The notes below the pieces were generated by a model that was not told the origin of the DNA, searched no databases, and saw only the letters and a list, made by a program, of their open reading frames with translations. Positions 1 to 6,879 of a DNA stretch of 14,040 nucleotides are shown here, piece after piece. Origin of the DNA: Bacteroidota bacterium (GTDB taxonomy: Bacteria; Bacteroidota; Bacteroidia; Bacteroidales; VadinHA17); NCBI GenBank assembly GCA_023430725.1, contig JAEYZD010000147.1, positions 1 through 14,040 of the forward strand, given 5' to 3'. Every line of letters begins with the position of its first letter. Positions within the stretch are counted from its first letter, which is position 1. The position numbers were made by a program, and so were the translations under genes.

Positions 1-201
1 CTGTTTGCACAGGTAAGTCCCTGTTGCCGTGTTCTTTTCGTAAAGACCCGTGAAGGGATATTCAGTTGCCTTCTTGAGAATCACCTTTGCCTCCTCGGCA
101 TTCAGGTCATTTAATGCAGGCTTCTGCTGTGCTGTTGAATTTTGTTCCATTGAGAGCAGTAATATCGTTGTTAATATGGTTGTCAGATATCGAGATTTCA
201 T
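1..201 (-). CDS. msrB: Peptide-methionine (R)-S-oxide reductase, exported, 3' end missing
   Basis: Only the first 67 codons are present; the gene runs off the left edge. MsrB reduces the R-sulfoxide of methionine residues in oxidised proteins. Seen: an ATG at 201, a short basic and hydrophobic leader ending near STAQQ (about residues 22-26, a plausible signal peptidase I site), then the MsrB N-terminal pattern with EEAKVILKKATEYPFTGLYE at residues 36-55 and GTYLC at 61-65. In the family this region is followed by the rest of a CxxC zinc site and the catalytic Cys, both outside the window. The leader suggests a periplasmic or membrane-facing enzyme repairing extracytoplasmic proteins (inference). 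The gene is divergent from the small lipoprotein gene at 335. No convincing minus-strand promoter was identified. It could be an MsrA-MsrB fusion with MsrB first, which the window cannot settle. Confidence 0.8.
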   Translation of the reverse strand, partial: MKSRYLTTILTTILLLSMEQNSTAQQKPALNDLNAEEAKVILKKATEYPFTGLYEKNTATGTYLCKQ

Positions 202-303
202 ATTTTCCCGGTTTATCAGATAACAAATTCCGGTCCGATTGGTTTAAAAAAAAGAGACTTACGAAATAATATAATGGCACAAATGTTGTTATAAAAATAA
301 AGT

Positions 304-311
304 TATTTTTG
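304..311 (+). promoter_or_regulatory. Bacteroidota -7 promoter element (TATTTTTG)
   Basis: TATTTTTG fits the TAnnTTTG consensus exactly and lies 23 bases before the ATG of the small lipoprotein gene, implying a start near 315-318 and a short leader. No TTTG sits at the expected 19-21 base distance upstream; the nearest is TTG at 286-288, which is too close. An AAAGG ribosome-binding-like stretch at about 322-326 lies between this box and the ATG. Confidence 0.45.
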
Positions 312-334
312 TCTCAGACTTAAAGGCAGTTATT

Positions 335-460
335 ATGAAAAAAGTTGGTCTAATCGTTGTACTTGCATTCATTGCTGCGCTGGCGCTCAGTTCATGCAAC
401 CGTGAAGCATGCCCGGCATACAGCAGTGTTGACACCGTTTCCACGGAGCAGGCAGGCTGA
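335..460 (+). CDS. Small lipoprotein, 41 aa
   Basis: A 41-codon frame: two lysines at positions 2-3, a hydrophobic stretch (about residues 4-18), then a lipobox LSSC with the lipidated Cys at position 21. The mature peptide would be only 21 residues, beginning CNREACPAYSSVD, with a second Cys at 26 and a CPAY motif. It has a fitting AAAGG stretch upstream and a perfect -7 box at 304-311. It ends 44 bases before the beta-barrel gene at 505, so the two are likely co-transcribed. I recall tiny Bacteroidota lipoproteins with a similar Cys-rich CPAY patch but know of no function. It would be anchored in the inner or outer membrane after signal peptidase II cleavage (inference). It is shorter than usual ORF cutoffs and easily missed. 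Confidence 0.72.
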   Translation: MKKVGLIVVLAFIAALALSSCNREACPAYSSVDTVSTEQAG

Positions 461-504
461 TCATCGCTTATCTCCCGCTGCCAGTCTTAACATCTTTAAA
501 AGAA

Positions 505-1302
505 ATGATTAAGAGCTTTTGGCACGTCTTGTTATTTTTTCTTGTCTGCGGGCCACTCGCGGCGCAGGGCGATCTTGATCCTCAGGACAGGATGTTCTGG
601 CGCAATGAGAGGACGATTGGCGCTGCACTCAATTCAGACGGCTGGTCAGTCATATACCGTGATCTCAGGCAGATCAAACCGAGTCACCGCTGGTTTCTTG
701 AGGGAAGCGTGGAAGGGTTCAAGCATCCCAAGGAGATAAAGCTTTCAAACTACTATTTTCAGAGTCCCGGCTCATTCGTTTTCGGAAAGATCAACTCGAC
801 ATGGACTGTCGGGGCTGGTGCCGGGTATCAGAAGGAACTGTTCGGCAAGCATGATCTTGGCGGAGTGTCAATAAGCTGGTTTGCCGGCGGTGGTGCCACC
901 CTGCTCTTTGCAAAGCCTATCTACTACAAAGTAATAGTCTGGGTGGGTGATAACCGCTATACAATTGAGGAACAAAAGTTTGACGCCAGCAATATCCACG
1001 AGCCTCTTCAGATAATGAGCAAAGCCTCCTTCTTCAAGGGCTTTGATGAAATAAAGCTCTATCCGGGCCTCTATGGCCGCGGAGGCTTCAACTTCGAATA
1101 CAGCAAGAATGACAGGGTCACCCACGCCCTGGAGGTTGGTGCATCCCTTCATGCCTTCACAAAGGAGATCCCCATCATGGCCAACGAAGACAACAGACAG
1201 TTTTTCCCTTCATTATTTGTGGGTTACCGTATCGGGATGATTCGTGATCCGGTCAATCAGCAGAGTCTTTTTGATCTTCTCCGCCGCAGGCAGGCAGAAT
1301 AA
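505..1302 (+). CDS. Outer-membrane beta-barrel-like protein, 265 aa
   Basis: The protein starts with a signal peptide (hydrophobic residues 8-18, probable cleavage after LAA at 18-20). The mature part lacks long hydrophobic helices and shows alternating, Gly- and aromatic-rich strands typical of small outer-membrane barrels: GKINSTWTVGAGAGY (about 94-108), FAGGGATLLFAKPIYY (126-141), LYPGLYGRGGFNFEY (185-199), ALEVGASLHAF (208-218), FFPSLFVGYRIG (233-244). KHPKE (73-77) and IPIMA (222-226) resemble stretches I associate with a conserved, uncharacterised Bacteroidota family; this is memory, not a search. The ATG at 505 follows an AAAAGAA stretch and places the signal peptide correctly. No catalytic motif is visible. 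It follows the small lipoprotein gene by 44 bases and is separated from gap by gap's own promoter. A role in envelope structure or transport is inference. Confidence 0.7.
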   Translation: MIKSFWHVLLFFLVCGPLAAQGDLDPQDRMFWRNERTIGAALNSDGWSVIYRDLRQIKPSHRWFLEGSVEGFKHPKEIKLSNYYFQSPGSFVFGKINSTWTVGAGAGYQKELFGKHDLGGVSISWFAGGGATLLFAKPIYYKVIVWVGDNRYTIEEQKFDASNIHEPLQIMSKASFFKGFDEIKLYPGLYGRGGFNFEYSKNDRVTHALEVGASLHAFTKEIPIMANEDNRQFFPSLFVGYRIGMIRDPVNQQSLFDLLRRRQAE

Positions 1303-1314
1303 TTACCACCCATA

Positions 1315-1345
1315 TTTGCCCTCTCCTTTTTATTTTATACCTTTG
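1315..1345 (+). promoter_or_regulatory. gap promoter, full Bacteroidota consensus
   Basis: TTTG at 1315-1318 (-33 element), 19 bases, then TACCTTTG at 1338-1345 (-7 element, perfect TAnnTTTG). This is the cleanest promoter in the window and matches the type recognised by the primary sigma factor encoded at 7595-8458. Transcription should begin near 1350-1353, giving a leader of about 30 A/T-rich bases with no clear Shine-Dalgarno sequence before the ATG at 1381. Confidence 0.82.
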
Positions 1346-1380
1346 TCACTCGTTTAAATAACCATATTAACATACTAACA

Positions 1381-2394
1381 ATGGCAAAGATTAAAGTAGC
1401 AATCAACGGATTCGGAAGGATAGGCCGCAACGTGTTCAAGCTGGCATTTGACAATCCCAATATTGAGTTTGTGGGGATCAATGACCTTACCGACACAAAA
1501 ACACTGGCACATCTTCTCAAGTATGACTCAACCCAGGGTCAGTTCCCGGGCGTCACATACGATGAGCAGAACATTATTGTCAGGGGTGACAAGATAAAGG
1601 TAACTGCAGAGAAGAACCCCGCTTCAATTCCATGGGAAGTGACACCTGACATCGTGATTGAATCAACCGGTATTTTCACCTCGAAGGAGAGTCCCAAGGG
1701 CGGTTACGGTGACCACCTGAAGAACGGTGCAAAGAAGGTTATTCTCACTGTTCCCGCGAAGGATGCCATTGACGCAATGATAGTCGTTGGTGTTAATGAC
1801 GAAATTCTCAAGCCTGAGCATTCATGTGTGTCGAATGCATCATGCACCACCAACTGTCTTGCTCCCGTGGCAAAAGTTCTGAATGACAACTTCGGCCTCG
1901 AGATCGGTTACATGACTACAATTCACTCATATACCAATGACCAGCGTATTCTTGACCTGCCGCATAAGGACCTGCGCAGGGCGAGGTCAGCTGCTCTTTC
2001 ACAGATCCCCACCACCACCGGTGCTGCAAAATCAGTAGGGAAGATCATTCCCGAGCTGAAAGGCAAACTTGATGGTATCTCGGTAAGGGTCCCGACCCCC
2101 ACAGGCTCACTGGTTGACCTTGTTGCAGTGCTGAAGAAAGCCGCGACGAAGGAAGAGATCAATGCAGCAATGAAGAAAGCTGCTGACGGCCCGATGAAGG
2201 GTATCCTTGAATATACTGAAGACGAGATAGTCTCAGTAGACGTTATCCATAATCCCGCCTCCTCAATATTTGATGCACAGAGCACCATGGTCAATGGCAC
2301 GATGATCAAGGTTCTGTCATGGTATGACAACGAGTGGGGTTATTCGGCAAGGTGCGTTGACCTCATCGAGATGATGGGCAAGATGCTGAAATAA
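1381..2394 (+). CDS. gap: Glyceraldehyde-3-phosphate dehydrogenase, type I
   Basis: Catalyses phosphorylating oxidation of glyceraldehyde 3-phosphate to 1,3-bisphosphoglycerate in cytoplasmic glycolysis. Seen: the dinucleotide-binding loop NGFGRIGR (9-16); an Asp at 35 after the second strand, typical of NAD-preferring enzymes; the catalytic motif SCTTN with Cys155; the catalytic His182 in TIHSYTNDQ; the phosphate-binding RRARSAALSQIPTTTGAAKS region; and NEWGYSARCVDL near the C-terminus. At 337 aa it is full length for the family. It is monocistronic by appearance, with its own promoter (1315-1345) and an intrinsic terminator (2415-2443), fitting a strongly expressed glycolytic gene. Nothing is unusual in its sequence. 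Confidence 0.98.
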   Translation: MAKIKVAINGFGRIGRNVFKLAFDNPNIEFVGINDLTDTKTLAHLLKYDSTQGQFPGVTYDEQNIIVRGDKIKVTAEKNPASIPWEVTPDIVIESTGIFTSKESPKGGYGDHLKNGAKKVILTVPAKDAIDAMIVVGVNDEILKPEHSCVSNASCTTNCLAPVAKVLNDNFGLEIGYMTTIHSYTNDQRILDLPHKDLRRARSAALSQIPTTTGAAKSVGKIIPELKGKLDGISVRVPTPTGSLVDLVAVLKKAATKEEINAAMKKAADGPMKGILEYTEDEIVSVDVIHNPASSIFDAQSTMVNGTMIKVLSWYDNEWGYSARCVDLIEMMGKMLK

Positions 2395-2414
2395 CTCTTC
2401 AATCAGATATGAAG

Positions 2415-2443
2415 AAGGGGGGCCGGTCAGGTCCCCCTTTTTA
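2415..2443 (+). terminator. Intrinsic terminator of gap
   Basis: AAGGGGG at 2415-2421 pairs with CCCCCTT at 2433-2439 around an 11-base loop and is followed by a run of T (2438-2442). It lies 20 bases after the gap stop. Read on the minus strand, the same stem is followed by TTCTTC, so it may also weakly terminate the SiaC-family transcript arriving from the right. Confidence 0.85.
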
Positions 2444-2462
2444 TTATATATGTTCCCTGTGA

Positions 2463-2840
2463 TCAGAGCACCATCTGCACATCCATGTTCACTCCTGCTG
2501 CATCGCGGTAATGTTCGCCCAGTTCGTGCATCGCCTCATCGTCCTCCTCATAGAGCCAGGTTATTCTTATCCGGTAACGGGGAGCGCGGTATCCGCTTAT
2601 CATTCTAAGAACATCCCTGAGAGCCTTCGATGAGCCGCTGTTGATATACTCGAGAAAGATCACGACCCTCAGTGCCGTGAACCTGTTCAGGTGTGACCTG
2701 ATCCACTCCTCCAGCGGTGCATAGATTATCTCCGGCCTTTCAGCGATGGAACGGCCGGTGATGCTGAGCACATCCTCATCCTGATCGTAAGTGATCCTCG
2801 GAATATTGTTAGACCCCGGCTGGATTATCTCTATGCTCAT
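2463..2840 (-). CDS. SiaC-family (DUF1987) regulatory phosphoprotein
   Basis: A 125-aa protein matching the SiaC/DUF1987 pattern throughout: PRITYDQDEDVLSITGRS (14-31), a Pro-Leu-x-x-Trp region (APLEEWI, 41-47), the core VIFLEYINSGSSKAL (60-74) and ITWLYEEDDEAMHELGEHY near the C-terminus. In Pseudomonas aeruginosa, SiaC is phosphorylated on Thr68 by SiaB and dephosphorylated by SiaA; unphosphorylated SiaC activates the diguanylate cyclase SiaD. The equivalent loop here reads NSGSSK, so the acceptor would be Ser68. No SiaA-type phosphatase, SiaB-like kinase or GGDEF gene is present in the window. The gene starts 51 bases after the stop of the ABC permease on the same strand and is probably its operon partner. 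The cytoplasmic partner here is unknown. Confidence 0.85.
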   Translation of the reverse strand: MSIEIIQPGSNNIPRITYDQDEDVLSITGRSIAERPEIIYAPLEEWIRSHLNRFTALRVVIFLEYINSGSSKALRDVLRMISGYRAPRYRIRITWLYEEDDEAMHELGEHYRDAAGVNMDVQMVL

Positions 2841-2890
2841 TGCAGTTGCTCCTTAATCCTGACAGTCAGACTCTTATTTTAAAGTTTCAC

Positions 2891-4132
2891 TCATTCATAT
2901 CGCAGGGCCTCAATGGGATCAACCGCTGATGCCTTGACGGCCGGTAAATATCCCGATGCCATGCCGACAACAAAACAGGCCATCACCCCTCCTATCACCC
3001 AGAGCCACGGCACAGTAAAGCTGGAGCCCATTCCAAGTGACACAAGGTTGCCCATCAGGATGCCTGCGAGTATACCGAGCAGGCCACCCATCTGGCCGAT
3101 TATGACCGATTCGTACAGGAACTGCTGTCTTATAACCGATTTCCGCGCCCCGAGCGCTTTCCGCACCCCGATCTCCCTCGTTCGTTCCGTCACGGAGACC
3201 AGCATGATGTTCATAAGTCCCACCGCAGCACCGAACAGGGTTATCAGGCCGATTATTGTTGCTGCAAGTGTCACATACTTGATGTTTTCCATCAGCATCT
3301 CTATCAGGGAGTCACTCTTCTGGATATTGAAATCCGACTCATCCCTGGGGTCAAGGTTACGCACAATGCGGAAAATTCCTTCTGCCTCACTGGCCATCAT
3401 GTCGAGACTGACCGATTTCTGGGGCATCACGCCTATGTTGTAAGTGATATTTGGCCTGGAAAAATACTGTCTTGCGGTGGTAATCGGTATGATTGTCACC
3501 TGGTCACTGCCCATCATGCTGGCTCCCTTACTCTTTATCACCCCTATTACGGTCAGTTTAAGCCCCGGGAGGCTGATCTCCTGTCCGATAGGGTCAACAC
3601 CGGGGAAGAGATACCTGACGATATCCTGTCCGATAATGACCACATGCCTGCTTCCCAGCAGGTCTTCCTGGGAAAAGTTGCGGCCTGACTCAATCTCCTG
3701 TCCGGCAATTGTAAGGTAGTTTTCATCCGCCCCGATTACAGAGACGTTAGGGTTGGTTTTTTTTGTTCCGAACCGGTATTCTGCCAGTCCGGAGGCATTG
3801 AAGGAGATTGACACCCAGGCCGGCTCACGGAATTTCTCGCTGAACTCCGTTGCCTCCCGATAGGTGATCTGGGAATGATTCTTTGTCCTGATATGCTGGT
3901 CGCCCACCGTAACCCTCATTGATCTTGAGGTTATTGAAAACGAATTGGCGCCCATCATCGTGAACTGCTGTGTAAGTGTACTCTTCAGTCCGTCAATGGC
4001 AGTAAGGATTCCAACAAGTGCCATAATCCCAAACGCGATGATAGCCATGGTGAGTGCAGCCCTCACCCGGTTTGACCTGATTGCCTTGAATGCAACCCTG
4101 ACATTTTCCCAGAACAACGTTAAACCTCTCAC
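2891..4132 (-). CDS. ABC transporter permease, MacB/FtsX type
   Basis: An inner-membrane permease with the four-helix MacB layout: TM1 at about residues 26-45, a large periplasmic MacB_PCD domain (about 46-285), then the FtsX domain with helices at about 287-312, 343-367 and 376-396. The stretch TERTREIGVRKALGARK (about 315-331) is the typical cytoplasmic coupling segment, and the C-terminus DPIEALRYE is a family hallmark. Homologues use a separate ATPase to move lipoproteins, peptides or drugs from the periplasmic side; no ATPase is encoded here. The frame is open back to an ATG at 4327 (478 aa), but the extra 65 residues are low in hydrophobicity, lie antisense to the acyl-CoA reductase start and do not resemble the family. 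I therefore chose GTG at 4132 (413 aa), just before GLTLFWENVRVAFKAIRSNR, where such permeases normally begin. SiaC-family gene follows. Confidence 0.85.
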   Translation of the reverse strand: MRGLTLFWENVRVAFKAIRSNRVRAALTMAIIAFGIMALVGILTAIDGLKSTLTQQFTMMGANSFSITSRSMRVTVGDQHIRTKNHSQITYREATEFSEKFREPAWVSISFNASGLAEYRFGTKKTNPNVSVIGADENYLTIAGQEIESGRNFSQEDLLGSRHVVIIGQDIVRYLFPGVDPIGQEISLPGLKLTVIGVIKSKGASMMGSDQVTIIPITTARQYFSRPNITYNIGVMPQKSVSLDMMASEAEGIFRIVRNLDPRDESDFNIQKSDSLIEMLMENIKYVTLAATIIGLITLFGAAVGLMNIMLVSVTERTREIGVRKALGARKSVIRQQFLYESVIIGQMGGLLGILAGILMGNLVSLGMGSSFTVPWLWVIGGVMACFVVGMASGYLPAVKASAVDPIEALRYE

Positions 4133-4198
4133 GGTACTTCCCAAGGATTGTATTAAGGAACTAAGATACTGCTTTTCTTTATTTGATGCTACATTTTT

Positions 4199-4206
4199 TA
4201 CCTTTG
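4199..4206 (+). promoter_or_regulatory. Bacteroidota -7 element before acyl-CoA reductase
   Basis: TACCTTTG, the same 8-mer as in the gap and nifJ promoters. A weak -33 match (TTTC, 4174-4177) lies 21 bases upstream. It implies a start around 4211-4215, almost on the GTG proposed as the translational start at 4212, so either the mRNA is leaderless or one of the two assignments is wrong. Confidence 0.5.
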
Positions 4207-4211
4207 CAGGC

Positions 4212-5300
4212 GTGAAACGGGAAGATTTTTCGACTGATCGGCTCATCGGGGCATTCGCGAAGCTGGGCTCTGTAATGCGGGAGGCTGCATCAGTACCGGC
4301 ATCCGGCACAGAGGGTCCGGCTGCCACGACAGGGTCATCGGGTCATCCCGTTCGCTTTGCGTTGATGATCGAAACGCTTCAGCTGGTGAATCCATGGTTC
4401 ACCCCCGCCAACGTAAGGCGTGCAGTGATGGCAATCGGGAACAGTCTCACCAGGGAGAAGCTGGAGAAATGGATCTCCTCCTACCCCGGCCTGAAGGAAG
4501 AGAGGAGGCAGGAGACGGTGGGTGTGGTCATGGCAGGCAACATTCCACTGGTAGGATTCCATGACCTTCTATGTGTGCTGATAACCGGTAACCGGCTTCA
4601 GGCCAGGCTGAGCTCGAAGGACGAACACCTGATGAAAGCCGTGGCAGAAACTCTTGCAGTACTTGAACCGGAGCTGGCCGGAATGATTGAGCTTACGGAC
4701 GGGAAACTTCAGGGATTTGAAAAGGTGATTGCCACCGGCAGCAACAACACCTCAAGGTACTTCGAGTACTACTTCAGGAATGTCCCTTCCCTTATCAGGC
4801 ACAACAGGAACAGCATTGCAATACTTGACGGCACGGAGACACCCGAGGAGCTTGAGCTTCTGGCAGATGACATTTTTTCCTATTTCGGCCTGGGATGCAG
4901 GAATATCTCGAAACTCTGGCTGCCGGAAGGATATGATCCGGCCACCCTGCCACAGCACTGGGGCAGCTACGGCAACCTGTGCTCTCATCACAAGTATGCT
5001 GTAAACTACGATCACAACAAGGCTGTGATGATAGTGAACAGAGACCGGTACACGGACGGCGGATTCGTGCTTCTGAGAGAATCCTCCTCACTTACCCCGC
5101 CCATGGCCGCGGTACACTATGAGTTCTACAGCCCCGGGGACTCACCTTTTGTGCCTCCGGAGGCCGGCCAGGAACTTCTGCAGTGTATCGCAGGGCACGG
5201 TCACCTCCCTTTCGGGACAACGCAACAGCCCGAATTATGGGATTATTCAGACAACACTGATACTATCAGTTTCCTGCTAAAAAAAAATATTGCCAGGTGA
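4212..5300 (+). CDS. Acyl-CoA reductase, LuxC family
   Basis: A 362-aa member of the LuxC-type acyl-CoA reductases, related to aldehyde dehydrogenases, which reduce acyl-CoA or acyl-enzyme thioester to aldehyde with NAD(P)H. Seen: the helix DRLIGAFAKLGSVM near the N-terminus, NPWFTPANVRRAVMAI, the nucleotide-binding VVMAGNIPLVGFHDLL (from about 105), GSNNTSRYFEYYF (from 176), and the catalytic-Cys motif FGLGCRNISKLWLP with Cys229. The frame is open from 3945, but the first 89 codons are antisense to the permease and do not look like protein of this family. GTG at 4212 is the first start that keeps the conserved N-terminal helix; ATG at 4275 would delete it. It is followed after 49 bases by the acidic-tail protein gene and then miaA. 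The physiological substrate cannot be read from the sequence. Confidence 0.85.
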   Translation: MKREDFSTDRLIGAFAKLGSVMREAASVPASGTEGPAATTGSSGHPVRFALMIETLQLVNPWFTPANVRRAVMAIGNSLTREKLEKWISSYPGLKEERRQETVGVVMAGNIPLVGFHDLLCVLITGNRLQARLSSKDEHLMKAVAETLAVLEPELAGMIELTDGKLQGFEKVIATGSNNTSRYFEYYFRNVPSLIRHNRNSIAILDGTETPEELELLADDIFSYFGLGCRNISKLWLPEGYDPATLPQHWGSYGNLCSHHKYAVNYDHNKAVMIVNRDRYTDGGFVLLRESSSLTPPMAAVHYEFYSPGDSPFVPPEAGQELLQCIAGHGHLPFGTTQQPELWDYSDNTDTISFLLKKNIAR

Positions 5301-5349
5301 ATCTCAATATAAAAAATATTAAATTGCACCGGTTCAAAAAGTGAGTGTC

Positions 5350-5937
5350 ATGGTTTATAGATTCGTGGTGTTATCTGATGAAGATGAATCGTTTGTGAGG
5401 GAGTTTGAGTTTCTCGACAGTCAGACATTGCTGGATTTTCACAATGCCCTGCAGGAGGAGCTTGAATTTGACAGGTCCCAGATTGCTTCATTCTTCATGG
5501 CTACAGAAAGCTGGGAGAAGGAGGAGGAGTTTACCCTCTTTGACATGGGCGCCGGTTCATCCACCATGGAGAACTCAGTTCTGGAAGAGGTGATCTTCCG
5601 CAAAAACCAGAAGCTTCTTTATGTTTTTGACTTCTTCAATGACAGGGCTCTGTTCGTTGAGTACGTTGGTGAGTTCAAGGAGGAAGAAGACAAGGATTAT
5701 CCTGTGTGCACAAATTCAAAAGGGCTGCCGCCCAAGCAGGTCACCTTCGGAGGTGTCGCCCGCAAGAAATACAACAGTCTTGTCGTCACAGACGATGATG
5801 AGGATGAGGTGGATGTTGATGAGGAGGTTGTCAACGATGAGATCTTCTTTGAAGGAGAAGGAGAAGAGGAAGAGGAAGACCTTTCGGACTTCGACTCCGG
5901 AGAGAGCCTGGAAGAAGAGGAAGATGAGGAGGACTAG
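5350..5937 (+). CDS. IS1096/pRiA4b ORF-3-like protein with acidic tail
   Basis: A 195-aa protein whose first 130 residues resemble the PRiA4_ORF3 fold (called IS1096 element passenger TnpR family in databases): MVYRFVVLSDEDESFVREFE at the start, a long helix-forming region, SWEKEEEFTLFDMG, and LLYVFDFFNDRALFVEYVGE. Despite the family name, this is a chromosomal gene with no transposon features around it. The C-terminal 48 residues contain 31 Asp/Glu and no Lys or Arg. GTG at 5341 is three codons upstream in frame; ATG at 5350 is preferred because the family usually begins at MxYxF. It follows acyl-CoA reductase by 49 bases and precedes miaA by 21, so co-transcription with miaA is likely. Function unknown; a nucleic-acid-mimicking or protein-binding tail is speculation. 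Confidence 0.8.
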   Translation: MVYRFVVLSDEDESFVREFEFLDSQTLLDFHNALQEELEFDRSQIASFFMATESWEKEEEFTLFDMGAGSSTMENSVLEEVIFRKNQKLLYVFDFFNDRALFVEYVGEFKEEEDKDYPVCTNSKGLPPKQVTFGGVARKKYNSLVVTDDDEDEVDVDEEVVNDEIFFEGEGEEEEEDLSDFDSGESLEEEEDEED

Positions 5938-5958
5938 TCCGGTCCGTCTTGCAGTCCC

Positions 5959-6873
5959 ATGAAAAATACCCTTATAGTCCTGCCCGGCCCCACCGGTGTG
6001 GGCAAAACCGGTTTTGCCGTGGAGCTGGCCTCCCGTCTGCGGTGTGACATAATATCATGTGACTCAAGGCAGTTCTACCGTGAGATGAAGATAGGCACTG
6101 CCGCACCCGATGATGAGCAGCTCTCAAGGGTGAGGCATCATTTCATCGGGTTTATTTCAGTGACTGACTACTACAGCGTAAGCCTTTTTGAACGGGATGT
6201 GCTGGCATTGCTGCCTGAGCTGTTCGCTGCCAATCCGGTTGTCATAATGACGGGTGGGTCAATGCTCTACATGGATGCCATCTGCCGCGGCATGGATGAC
6301 ATACCCGACACTGATCCTTCGGTAAGGGAAAAATATGCGGAGATGTACCGGAGGGAGGGCATAGCCGGGTTGAGGATGGCGCTCAGAATGGTCGATCCGG
6401 AGTATTACGCGAAGGTTGATCTCCATAATCCCCGTCGTCTTCTCAGGGCACTGGAGATCACTGCCAGCACCGGGAAACCGTACTCCTCGTTCCTTACGGC
6501 ACCGGTCAGGGAGCGAAACTTCAGGATCCTCAAGGCCGGGCTCACAAGGGAGAGGGGAGAACTCTACGGCAGGATCGACGCGAGGGTCAATCAAATGATT
6601 AATTCAGGTCTTGAAGAGGAGGCAATGTCGCTGTTGAAATACAAGGGTCTCAATGCCCTGAACACGGTTGGTTACCGGGAGCTGTTCCGGTGGTTCGACG
6701 GTGAGATCAGTCGCGATGAAGCCATAATGCTCATAAAGAGAAACACCCGTCGCTATGCGCGAAAACAGCTTACCTGGTGGAACAGGGACAGTGAAATCAA
6801 CTGGTTTGACGCCTCGGATGAGGAGATGATCTTTGCCTGGATTGAAAGCCGGCTGGAAGACAACCGCTCCTGA
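5959..6873 (+). CDS. miaA: tRNA dimethylallyltransferase
   Basis: Transfers a dimethylallyl group to N6 of A37 in tRNAs reading U-starting codons, the first step to (ms2)i6A. Seen: the P-loop GPTGVGKT at 10-17, the substrate-binding CDSRQFYREMKIGTAAP (34-50) with Asp35-Ser-Arg-Gln, MTGGSMLYMDAI, the HNPRRLLRALEI segment, NTVGYRELFRW, and the C-terminal NTRRYARKQLTWWNRD. At 304 aa it is normal for the family. The ATG at 5959 sits directly before the first strand leading to the P-loop. It lies 21 bases after the acidic-tail gene in the same orientation and converges on rpe; only 42 bases separate the two stop codons. Confidence 0.97.
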   Translation: MKNTLIVLPGPTGVGKTGFAVELASRLRCDIISCDSRQFYREMKIGTAAPDDEQLSRVRHHFIGFISVTDYYSVSLFERDVLALLPELFAANPVVIMTGGSMLYMDAICRGMDDIPDTDPSVREKYAEMYRREGIAGLRMALRMVDPEYYAKVDLHNPRRLLRALEITASTGKPYSSFLTAPVRERNFRILKAGLTRERGELYGRIDARVNQMINSGLEEEAMSLLKYKGLNALNTVGYRELFRWFDGEISRDEAIMLIKRNTRRYARKQLTWWNRDSEINWFDASDEEMIFAWIESRLEDNRS

Positions 6874-6879
6874 ATAACT

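Noticed and set aside
87..269. A 60-aa plus-strand frame
   Set aside because: Antisense to the msrB start and its upstream region, with no family-like features; the minus-strand MsrB pattern explains this stretch.
2913..3719. Two consecutive plus-strand frames (2913-3443 and 3444-3719)
   Set aside because: Antisense shadows of the ABC permease; their sequences follow the reverse of its conserved FtsX and MacB_PCD segments.
4335..4562. A 75-aa minus-strand frame upstream of the permease
   Set aside because: Antisense to the conserved N-terminal part of acyl-CoA reductase, with no recognisable features.
5350..5937. Insertion sequence or transposon remnant suggested by the IS1096 family name
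   Set aside because: No transposase, terminal inverted repeats or target duplications are visible; the neighbours are chromosomal housekeeping genes.
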